DNA from: Polyodon spathula
Taxonomy: Eukaryota > Chordata > Actinopteri > Acipenseriformes > Polyodontidae
Length of the DNA: 64,000 nt
NCBI RefSeq assembly: GCF_017654505.1
Contig: NC_054560.1
Location: 480,389-544,388 of the forward strand
Direction: 5' to 3'
Part shown: positions 54,601 to 64,000 of the stretch, in pieces
How positions within the stretch are numbered: position 1 is the stretch's first letter
Layout: each line of letters opens with the position of its first letter
Notes under the pieces: generated by a model
Told to the model about the DNA's origin: nothing
The model's database searches: none
What the model saw: the letters and a program-made list of their open reading frames with translations, nothing else
Program-made: the position numbers and the translations under genes

Positions 54601-57501
54601 TTAGTAGCTTATTGATCCCAAAATCTCATCAAGCAGCTTCTTGAAGGATCCCAGGGTGTCAGCTTCAACAACATTACTGGGGAGTTGATTCCAGACCCTC
54701 ACAATTCTCTGTGTAAAAAAGTGTCTCCTATTTTCTGTTCTGAATGCCCCTTTTTCTAAACTCCATTTGTGACCCCTGGTCCTTGTTTCTTTTTTCAGGC
54801 TGAAAAAGTCCCTTGCGTCGACACTGTCAATACCTTTTAGAATTTTGAATGCTTGAATTAGGTCGCCACGTAGTCTTCTTTGTTCAAGACTGAACAGATT
54901 CAATTCTTTTAGCCTGTCTGCATATGACATGCCTTTTAAGCCCGGAATAATTCTGGTCGCTCTTCTTTGCACTCTTTCTAGAGCAGCAATATCTTTTTTA
55001 TAGCGAGGTGACCAGAATTGCACACAATATTCAAGATGAGGTCTTACAAGTGCATTGTATAGTTTTAACATTACTTCCCTTGATTTAAATTCAACACTTT
55101 TCACAATGTATCCGAGTATCTTGTTAGCCTTTTTTATAGCTTCCCCACATTGCCTAGATGAAGACATTTCTGAGTCAACAAAAACTCCTAGGTCTTTTTC
55201 ATAGATTCCTTCTCCAATTTCAATATCTCCCATATGATATTTATAATGTACATTTTTATTTCCTGCGTGCAGTACCTTACACTTTTCTCTATTAAATGTC
55301 ATTTGCCATGTGTCTGCCCAGTTCTGAATCTTGTCTAGATCATTTTGAATGACCTTTGCTGCTGCAACAGTGTTTGCCACTCCTCCTACTTTTGTGTCGT
55401 CTGCGAATTTAACAAGTTTGCTTACTATACCAGAATCTAAATCATTAATGTAGATTAGGAATAGCAGAGGACCTAATACTGATCCCTGTGGTACACCACT
55501 GGTTACCACACTCCATTCTGAGGTTTTTCCTCTAATCAGTACTTTCTGTTTTCTACATGTTAACCACTCCCTAATCCATGTACATGTGTTTCCTTGAATC
55601 CCAACTGCGTTCAGTTTGAGAATTAATCTTTTGTGCGGGACTTTGTCAAAAGCTTTCTGGAAATCTAAATAAACCATGTCATATGCTTTGCAATTATCCA
55701 TTATCGATGTTGCATCCTCAAAAAAAATCAAACAAGTTAGTTAGGCACGATCTCCCTTTCCTAAAACCATGTTGACTGTCTCCCAGTACCCTGTTACCAT
55801 ATAGGTAATTTTCCATTTTGGCTCTTATTATAGTTTCCATAAGTTTGCATATAATAGAAGTCAGGCTTACTGGTCTGTAGTTACCTGGTTCAGTTTTGTT
55901 TCCCTTTTTGTGGATCGGTATTACGTTTGCAATTTTCCAGTCTGTCGGTACCACCCCTGTGTCAAGAGACTGCTGCATGATCTTGGTTAGCGGTTTGTAA
56001 ATTACTTCTTTCATTTCTTTGAGTACTACTGGGAGGATCTCATCCGGCCCAGGGGATTTGTTTATTTTAAGAGCTCCTAGTCCCTTTAACACTTCTGCCT
56101 CAGTTATGCTAAAGTTATTTAAAACTGGATAGGAACTGGATGACATGTGGGGCATGTTGTCAGTATCTTCCTTTGTAAAAACTTGTGAAAAGTAATCATT
56201 TAATATATTTGCTATTTTTTTTTTCTTCCTCTACGATTTTGCCATTTGTATCTCTTAAACATTTAATCTCCTCTTTGAATGTTCTCTTGCTGTTGTAATA
56301 TTGGAAAAACATTTTGGAATTGGTTTTAGCTCCCTTAGCAATGTTCATTTCTATTTCTCTCTTGGCCTTTCTAACTTCCTTTTTGACTTGCATTTGCAGT
56401 TCTGTGTACTCTTTCTGTGTACTTTCTTTTTGGTCCTTTTTTAATGCTCTGTAAAGTGCCTTTTTTTCGCTGAATATTTTTTTTAATTGATCTATTAAAC
56501 CATTTTGGCAATTTAGTTTTACATTTAGATTTGTCTACTTTAGGGATATAATTGTTTTGCGCCTCTAGTACTACATTTTTGAAGAACAACCATCCTTCTT
56601 CTGTGGGTGTTTTCTCTATTTTACTCCAATCTACTTCTGTTAGTCTCTGTTTCATGCCTTCATAGTTTGCTTTTCTAAAATTGTAAACCTTAGCTTTAGT
56701 CTTTACTTTTGGGGTTTTAAAAAACACTTCAAATGAGACCATGTTGTGGTCTGAGTTTGCCAGTGGTTCTCTGACCTCTGTTTTAGTTATTCTATCTTCG
56801 TTATTTGAAAAGACTAAATCAAGGCATGCCTCCCCTCTAGTGGGTGCCTTCACAAATTGTGTTAGGAAGCAGTCATTTGTCATTTCCACCATTTCTATTT
56901 CATCCTTCGCGCTACCCACCGGGTTTTCCCATTTTATTTGGGGGAAGTTGAAATCCCCCATTAGTATGGCTTCTCCTTTGCTACACACATTTCTAATGTC
57001 ATTGTATAACAGATTATTGTGCTCACCGTCTGAATCTGGCGGTCTATAGCATGCTCCTATTATTATGCCTTTTGAATTTTTGTCTGTTATTCTGACCCAT
57101 ATTGATTCGGTTTTATTTTCTTTGTCCAGGTTTAACACCTGGGCTTCAAGACTGTTTCTTATGTATAGCGCTACCCCTCCTCCTCTTCTGTCCTGCCTGT
57201 CTTTCCTATACAGTGTATACCCACAAATATTATATTCGTCCCCATCACTCTCAGATAACCACGTTTCTGTAACACCTATCACATCATAGTTACCTGTTAG
57301 TGCAGTAGCTTCAAGTTCTAGAATTTTGTTTCTGATACTTCTAGCATTTAGATAAATACATTTAATGGTTGTCTTACCTGAGTTGTTGTTCTTGTTTTGA
57401 TGCGGTCTCCCTTCTGTTTTTTTGTTGATTTCTCCCCCCTTCCTTTCTAGTTTAAATGCTTCCGAACCTGCTCGAGGATCTTTTCTCCAAGTAGACTAGT
57501 T
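54601..57501 (-). pseudogene. LINE-C ORF2: endonuclease intact, RT frameshifted
   Basis: The endonuclease frame is open from the ORF1 overlap to ~56371, with TETWLSE, ACYRPPDSDGE, MGDFNFPQ and NSDHNMV. The frame is then lost at an A7 run (should be A6) near 56465. A long T-run near 56215 and an extra A near 55727 cause further breaks. The main RT block (55731-54601, 376 aa) is complete from VYLDFQKAFDKVPH through FADDTKVGG to the end KLLDEILGSISY. Only homopolymer indels seem to separate this copy from a continuous frame, so it is probably young. Confidence 0.9.
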
Positions 57502-58345
57502 CCCTTGTTATTTAAATGCAGTCCATCCCGTCTATACAGATAGTCCTCGTTGTAGAATGTGGTCCAATGATCAAGATAGGTGAAGCCTTCCCGTGTGCAC
57601 CACGTCTTCAGCCATGCGTTTTGATTAATTATTTCCAGCTGTCCATATGGTCCTTTGCAAGGTGCGGGTAGTATACCAGAAAATACCACAGTTTTGGTTT
57701 TCTCTTTTAATTTCCTTCCTAGCTCTCTGAATTTGTTTTGCAGGGATTTTGGTCTGTCTCTTCCAATGTTGTTTGTACCGATGTGGATGACTACTACCGG
57801 GTCGTCTCCTGTTCGTTCTAGGAGCCTGTCCACGTTCTCAGTGATGTGCTTGACCGAGGCTCCCGGAAGGCAGCACACTGTTGTAGTAAGGGGGTCCAAA
57901 CTGCGAACTGAACTTGCTGTGTTTCTCAATATGGAGTCCCCAACAATCATGACCTCCCTTCTTTTTACTGTCTTGTCACCACTGTCAATAGGGTCCTGGA
58001 TGTTGTTCCTTTCATTCTCTTGTTGTTGGTTCTGCTCATCACAATTCTGAAGTGACTCAAATCTGTTGGTTGTTTTGATTTCTGGTGGTGTTTGACGAAG
58101 TTTCTTTTTTTCCCTGCTTCTGCCCACCTGAACCCAGCTGTTCTGACCTTCTATCTCCCTGGTGGCTTTCAGTCTGTTAGGGGTGATGCAGACTTCCATG
58201 AATTGTGGGTGTGCCAGTTCCTCAAGATCTTGTTGCTGTCTCACTTCTTCCAGCTCCATTTCTAGCATGCTTACTAGTTTATGCAAATCCTGGATCGCGC
58301 GGCACTTTACGCACACTTGGTTTAGCTCCGCTGGGTTTTCTTGGA
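57447..58345 (-). CDS. LINE-C ORF1, esterase-type, N-terminus replaced
   Basis: Matches LINE-B ORF1 from ENPAELNQ onward, including the second Cys pair (CVKC), the coiled-coil segment and the full SGNH domain (GDSIL, GTNN, DGLHL). One codon is missing in the QTPPEIK linker. The first residues and ATG come from flanking TGGATGGAATGG sequence, so the apparent start is accidental. The frame ends at the TTTAAAC-TAG junction. Confidence 0.88.
57450..57456 (-). promoter_or_regulatory. Candidate -1 frameshift site in LINE-C
   Basis: TTTAAAC in slippery phase immediately before the ORF1 TAG, followed by the same purine-rich stretch as in copies A and B. Confidence 0.6.
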
Positions 58346-58593
58346 TGGAATGGATGGAAATTGCCAAAATAAAGGGGCAACTGGAAGGTCAATAATCTGA
58401 ACTGGTCTAATGTTATTACTACTGGCAATCTCTGCACTGTAACCGAGGCCGATTACCAAACTTACAATAGGCTATAATTACCTTTCTTTTATTTTGTGTC
58501 TTACTGCACCTTATCACTTGTACTTATCACTGTGTTTTATTGAAGTTTATTGCGTGTCTTTACATCATTAATGGCATGTTCCGTACATATCTT

Positions 58594-58657
<64 letters not shown>

Positions 58658-58925
58658 GTGTTTACTGGGCTATCAAAGTGGTGCAGTGGTATATATCTAT
58701 ATATGCCCATTTCAAGCTGTAATGTATTCAATATAGAATATAACAGACAACAGAGCTGTAGCTCAAAGCAACAAGGACTATTGCAAGTTGCTCCTAATGC
58801 AGGGTATGTGGTTGCCAAGCAATATAGACTAATTATACAATTATAATTAGGGGTTGTAGTTTTCCGTATTTATTTTCCATCTCTCTCTCCCTCCCTTTAA
58901 ACCTCAATTAATAGTTGTTAAGCCT
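58346..58925. other. AT-rich DNA with (TA)n microsatellite
   Basis: A TA dinucleotide run covers ~58596-58652. No gene seen. Confidence 0.6.
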
Positions 58926-59549
58926 TGTGGCAATGTTGCTCCTCCCCTGTGTGTATTTCGATGTTGTATGTTACATATAGTGTGTTAATGTTGGTGTATA
59001 GTCATTGGTACACAGGATGCAATATGGGGTATGCGCACGAGTGTTTAAAATGTATATTTGTATTTAGGCACGGGGATTGCACAGCACTTCACGTGCAGGT
59101 AAAATGTAATAATATGCGAGGACGGGGAATTGCACTTTATTAATTCACGTGCAGTTGTACCGAGACTCCAATTGAATGATTGATTAGCAATCGAGTCTCG
59201 GTACAGCTGCATAAAAGCTGCATGTTTTCACTCACTCTGGGTTGTGTGTTCGGTGAGTGGAGAACGGGATTGGAGACGGAGGTAATAGTAATTATAATAG
59301 CAGCTCACTGTGTTTCCTGTGTGGTTCATTTTGCTTGTCTCTTTTTTTGGGCTGCCAGTGCCGTGTCCTGTGTTTGTTTTTTTTGGGTTGTTATTTGTTT
59401 TGGCATTCCAGTGCCGTGTCCTGTGTTTTGTTCAATTATTAAATGCTGAGCAAAAACAATCACTCAGCTTCATCAAACTCCACCTCTCTGTTTATTTGTT
59501 GGTTCCAGGTTCTGGTCTGACATTACCCACTACAGCCATATTTGTGACA
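58926..59549 (+). repeat. Solo LTR related to the pol-less LTR family
   Basis: Begins TGTGGCAATG and ends ATTTGTGACA. It shares GTGTTAATGTTGGTGTATAG, GGGGAATTGCACTTTATTAA and GTGCCGTGTCCTGT with the LTRs at 20945 and 39852. GCCT flanks both sides (58922-58925 and 59550-59553), consistent with a short target duplication. AATTATTAAATGC near 59436 sits where the other LTR has its polyadenylation signal. Confidence 0.75.
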
Positions 59550-60580
59550 GCCTTAACTGCATACTAGATAACATTGTTTAAATTAGCAGGGAGAGAAAAC
59601 AAACGCACTAGAAACGCAGTGGTTAAGCTGAATTCGGCAATGATTAGGCTGAAGCCAGAATGAAATGCAGCTTTGGAACCAGGGGAGAGCAATTCATTTC
59701 GTTTGTTAACTAAATCGAGATGCATATGAGGATAAAAAGAAGCAATTTCCTTTGGTAATTAGTGTTTGATTAAGAAAGCGAATCAGCTCAAAATGTGTTT
59801 CAAGTGACATCACAGGGTGATCAAAAATAAAACCCCAAAACTTCAAGCCAGTTAGAATACTTGTTAAATGTAATTTTCTCAAGGGCCAAATTATGGCGAC
59901 TCACCTCAGCATGCTTCACGACCCATCCCCACCCACAGGTTGAAAACCACTGCATATGTAGCCAGGCAACCAGAGGGAAACATTTAAACAGCAGTGCTCT
60001 CTGAAATTCGCATCAGACAGCATAACAACATAAAGCTGACAGCATTGATGTACTAAGCCTGCCGTGTACTTGTGTATTTATACGTTTGTCTTTTAAATAT
60101 AACAGGTAAGTGCCTCACTTTCCCTCATTAATTCCTCCCTAAAGTATTCTCTGTTATGGTTTGTCTTGAATGTAGTTAAATTCATATTTTTTAAATTCCA
60201 TGTATAGTTAAGGGACAGGTGGCCATCGGGTTATATTCATTTGTGTTGAATTAATTAGTTACTTTTCTGTCATTTTGTGTTTGTATGGTTAATATTTACA
60301 CTATGTATCATTATTATTTATTTTAGATTTTCTCTGAAATTCGCATCAGATAGCATAACGACAAGAAGCTGACAGTATTAATGTACTAGCCCTGCCGTGT
60401 ACCTGTGTATTTATGTATTTGTCTTTTAAATATAACAGATGAAACTAAATAAAATAGAGCTGGCTTATTGGACTCGAACAACCTGGTCTAGGTGCAAACC
60501 ACACAATGTAAATATGGTATCATCTTAAAACAGTTATCATCACCCCACATGTAACTATTTTCACCGGAGCGCTACAGTAT
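59550..60580. other. Unique-looking DNA with a 107-bp direct duplication
   Basis: A hAT-like end remnant lies at ~59885-59955 (ACAGGTTGAAAACCACTG). A block of ~107 bp at 60003-60110 recurs at 60333-60441, with CTGAAATTCGCATCAGA and TTTTAAATATAACAG shared. The first copy ends in CAGGTAAGT, a perfect splice-donor match. The second ends CAGATGAAAC. No long open frame. Confidence 0.6.
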
Positions 60581-60737
60581 AAAATAGGAGACACTTTTTT
60601 ACACAGAGAATTGTGAGGGTCTGGAATCAACTCCCCAGTAATGTTGTTGAAGCTGACACCCTGGGATCCTTCAAGAAGCTGCTTGATGAGATTTTGGGAT
60701 CAATAAGCTACTAACAACCAAACGAGCAAGATGGGCC
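60581..60737 (+). mobile_element. LINE-H: 3' terminal LINE fragment
   Basis: Short piece starting AAAATAGGAGACAC and ending GCAAGATGGGCC, covering the last ORF2 codons. The tail is missing at the gypsy-4 junction. Confidence 0.88.
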
Positions 60738-62650
60738 TCTGACCTCTGAACTACTATCTCTGACTCCTGGTTGGTCTCACCTTCAACTGGAGTCATCTGA
60801 GGTCACCGGCATAAGGCATCCGCATTATTGTGCAATTTCCCAGGCCGATAGTCAATATCATACTCAAATGGCGCTAGTCGTTCTAGCCCCCTGGCTAGCT
60901 GTCTCTCAACCTGGCTGAAGCTATGTATCCATCATAGGGAACTATGATCTGTCCACAACAAGAATTTTCTCCCCAGTAAATAGTGTTTGAAATAGTCCGT
61001 AAAAGGCCAGTGAAAGGACTCGACATTCTGATGTCCATTGAAATGCTCTCCCCTTCTCTGTTAACTGATGTAAGGGGTGGGCGATCTTGGCGAACCGGCT
61101 AACAAACCGTCTATAATAAGACGCCAAGCCCAAAAAACTTTGGACCTCAGTTACCGTAGTAGGTGCTGGCCAATCTTCTACAGCTACGATTTTATCCTGG
61201 TCCAGTGCCATGCCCTTATCTGAAATGATGTGACCCAGGTACCGGACACGATCAGCAAACAGCTGACATTTAGAGGGCTTCATTTTCAGATCTGCAGCCT
61301 TCAACCTCTTGAGGACACCATCCAATGTTCCTGAAATTTTTTCCCAGAAACAATTATATCATCCAAATAAACAAGACAGGTAACCCATTGCAAGTCTGCT
61401 GGTACTAATTCCACGAGACGTTGAAATGTCCCTGGAGCATTACATAGTCCAAACGACAAGACATTAAACTCGGACAAACCCTGCCGAGTTGTAAAAGCAG
61501 TCTTAGCTCGATCTTTTGGATGAACCTCCACCTGCCAGTAACTACTGGCCAGGTCGAGGGTAGAGAACCACTTTGCTGCTGCCAAAGCATCCAGAGTGTT
61601 GTCAATACGGGGGAAGATAGGCGTCTTTACTAGTTACCTCGTTCAAACATCTATAATCAGTACAAAACCTCCCCCCCCTCCCCCCTCGTCTTTCTTCCGG
61701 ACTAACACCGCTAGTGCGGTCCAGGGGCTGTGTGAGGGCCTAATAATCCCATTATTTTGCATCTCCTAAGGTGGGTATTAACTTTGACTTGGAAGTGGAC
61801 GGGCACAGGGCGAGGGCACATTTCAGTTGGCTGTGCATCACCTGTTACAATCTTATGTTAGACTAATGGTGCCCTACCCAGGTCATGGTCCCCACTACTA
61901 AATACATCAGAATTACTGTGCAACAGCCCACTTACTGCCCTTGGTTCACTACTTGACAACCCCTGCTTATGTAAGCCCAACTCCTGTATAAGGGCATCAG
62001 TACGACCAGGCTTTACCTGCCCCGGCTGATCCTCCCCCAGCTTATCTATCACCACAGCTCGACTATGAAATTCACCCATGTTCATTCCCTTATGCAATAC
62101 CTGTGTTCCTACCATTACACTAATCAGCCTTAGGGGAGTATAACCCTGATCCAATTTAGTCATCACCCTTGCCATAAGCACATCATGTCTTTCTGTAGAG
62201 CGCACTAGAGGTTCTACCATACACTCACCCTCCATGCCCAGCATGCCCTCAATCCACCCCCATACAATCATCTCAGTTCGTGGCATAATAGTAACTCTCT
62301 CTCCCATGACTACTCGCATAACAACTGTCTCTCTAGACACATACATTAGAGGGAGCTGTTACCCCAAAATACAACAGCAATATCTCGCTAAATCCAATTC
62401 AGTACAATATTTCTTTAAAAAGTCCATTCCAATCAAAGCAGGTTGGCTCAAATTTTTAGCAACCAAAAAATCAAATATTCAATGCCAGTCCATCAAAGCT
62501 ACAGGAAACCTCCCATTTTCCCTCAATCTCCAACTGACCCCCATTCGCTGTATATATCTTTTGTTCATACCTTCTAATTTCACCAGGGATCCCGGCATAC
62601 TGCCTCTACTTTGGGTCCCCCATCGACCATCTGTTCTAGTTTCCCTGAAG
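60738..62650 (-). pseudogene. Gypsy-4: Ty3/gypsy pol fragment
   Basis: Reading the minus strand: a protease-RT linker block (62346-61858) with MPRTEMIVWGWIEG and ECMVEPLVRSTERHDVLMAR, then RT with KWFSTLDLASSYWQVEV, KTAFTTRQGLSEFNVLSFGLCNAPGTFQRL and catalytic YLDD (LVYLDDIIV, about 61360). After a frameshift, LKMKPSKCQLFADRVRYLGHIIS, WPAPTTVTEVQSFLGLASYYRRF and a shortened RNase H follow, ending near GKLHNNADAL at ~60810. RNase H has a large internal deletion. No integrase, gag or LTR is found. Wording is close to gypsy-2. Confidence 0.85.
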
Positions 62651-63149
62651 ACAGGGACAGTCTCCTCTCAAGTTTCGATCACATCCACTCACCCAACACA
62701 CCTTATTTAGTTTAGTGTGCTTTCTCTCCCTAATTTAAACAATGTTATCTAGTGTGCAGATAAGGCTTAACAACTATTGATTCATGTTAAGGGAGGGAGA
62801 TGGGAAATGAACACCGACATCTTCAAGACCTACATTTAGTGTGGGATTTACTTTCATGTGAAATTTATATTTGTTTTTTTATTATATAGAAAGACAAACA
62901 TGAATTTCAACACTTGCATAATGTAAATATGAACAACACTTGGATAAACATATGATTGAATAAGGCTTCCATTACTCTGTTGTTTGTGTATGGCGACAGC
63001 ATAGGTGTTGTAATTTTGACTGGTTACCTGCAAAGATGCAAAATCTCTAAGCTCGGTTCAGATGCTTTTATTTCCACTGGCAGGTACTATAAGCTTGTTC
63101 CGTGTCTTCTTTTTATAGCTGAGAGAATTATAAACACTGTAATTAAACA

Positions 63150-63190
<41 letters not shown>

Positions 63191-64000
63191 ATTCAAAAGA
63201 GATCAACCTATGTCAAATACTGTAGCGTGTCGAACATTACAATATTTATAAAGTGTCAAATGCGTTTTTAAGAAGTACAATGTTTGCGTGCAATAACATT
63301 ATTGAATAAAGTTTGTGTGCAATCAGTCTTACCATCTCATTTCCTGACTACCTGTGCTTATGAATGGCAATCTTCACCCTTCTATTATGTTTTGGTACAC
63401 TTGTTATGTTTTGTACAGTAAACTGCAGTTCTTGTTCTGGTGGGTTTTTTTTTTTTGAGTGCTGCTTATATGCAGTTAGAGAGAGAGAGGGAGAGAGAGA
63501 GTAAACACACATTCAAATGATTTATCTAAATTTGCTAGCTCTGGCACACGGGTATGTTTGGATCATAGCTGCTGTTATAAAAACTGATCAGCTCAGTTAT
63601 GTGCCAGACAGCAGCAGAACAAACAGGCCTTGTCAAGTCACAGGGCGTGTTTGTTTATAGGAATTAAACAGCATGGTCTGCATCATCAGTGATGTTAGGA
63701 TAGCAAAATATTTCTTTACCAGTTCTATTGAGGGTTTGTTCTCATGTTTCAGGATGCTATCTAACTACTATTCAAACATGACTAAAAAACAGGAGATCCT
63801 GAGAACTGGTCTGTGGCAGGCTGGCGAGTGGATAGAGGCCCAGAAACAGTCTGCAGTTAAAAAAAAAAAAAAAAAAAAAAAAAACTAATTTTATTATAAA
63901 TAAACAAAAATACAGGTGCACAAGGACAAAACAAAAAATCTTTAAACACAAATAAAACAAAAAACAAAATTCACAAAAATAAAGGTTTCCAGGCTGGGCA
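62651..64000. other. AT-rich DNA with simple repeats
   Basis: Contains (TTA)n at ~63150-63188, (GA)n at ~63478-63502, and an A-run of ~26 at 63859-63884. No gene or element is recognised. Confidence 0.6.

Larger units (their letters stand above)
54528..58342 (-). mobile_element. LINE-C: long CR1/L2-group LINE, 5' truncated in ORF1
   Basis: Extends from the AAGAACATAAG tail to GCTGGGTTTTCT in the N-terminal part of ORF1, beyond which TGGATGGAATGGATGG is foreign. It lacks the 5' monomers of LINE-B. The sequence is otherwise very close to copies A and B. Confidence 0.92.

Overview
This 64 kb window looks like repeat-dense vertebrate nuclear DNA, most likely from a ray-finned fish. I infer this from the mix of elements: a high-copy CR1/L2-group LINE whose ORF1 carries an SGNH esterase, a Gmr1-like Ty3/gypsy element, a DIRS-type tyrosine-recombinase element, a Merlin-like and a Tc1-like DNA transposon, and a tRNA-derived SINE. 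The LINE tail, built of AAGAACAT units, reminds me of sturgeon-type repeats, but that is recollection and not proof. I recognise no host protein-coding gene with confidence and see no tRNA or rRNA gene, operon or CRISPR array. Nearly everything is transposable element, nested and mostly broken.

Layout. 0.4-10.3 kb: a minus-strand Ty3/gypsy element (gypsy-1) bracketed by two ~1.15 kb direct repeats read as its LTRs, with a plus-strand LINE (A) between gag and one LTR. 10.3-16.3 kb: a MITE, a SINE, a decayed Merlin-like transposase gene, and a 2.7 kb element with ~120 bp inverted termini and an intron-containing ORF I cannot assign to a named superfamily. 16.3-20.1 kb: a broken plus-strand gypsy-2. 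20.1-24.5 kb: LINE fragment F, split by a complete LTR element with no pol that encodes two zinc knuckles and proline-rich repeats; its 5 bp target duplication (GAGTA) is visible. 24.5-27.7 kb: a Gmr1-like element with integrase ahead of reverse transcriptase. 27.7-34.8 kb: two LINEs head to head (B, nearly full length with 5' monomers; D, 5' truncated).

34.8-42.4 kb: a strongly A/C-rich domain holding a 31-bp satellite, a ~400 bp repeat, a second pol-less LTR element (minus strand) and ~0.5 kb of CCCTAA telomere-type repeat, so it resembles former subtelomeric DNA. 42.4-46.1 kb: LINE fragments G and E, a Tc1-like transposase fragment and a SINE piece. 47.1-47.8 kb: two adjacent minisatellites. 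48.3-53.3 kb: a DIRS-like element with inverted terminal repeats. 54.5-58.3 kb: LINE C. 58.9-59.5 kb: a solo LTR related to the pol-less family. 60.6-62.7 kb: a LINE tail and a gypsy-4 fragment. The rest is AT-rich DNA with simple repeats.

The observation I rate highest is in the LINE. In all three copies that retain the ORF1/ORF2 junction, ORF1 ends with T-TTA-AAC directly before its TAG stop. ORF2 lies in the -1 frame, is open across the junction and has no ATG ahead of its endonuclease domain. This is the arrangement expected for -1 programmed frameshifting.
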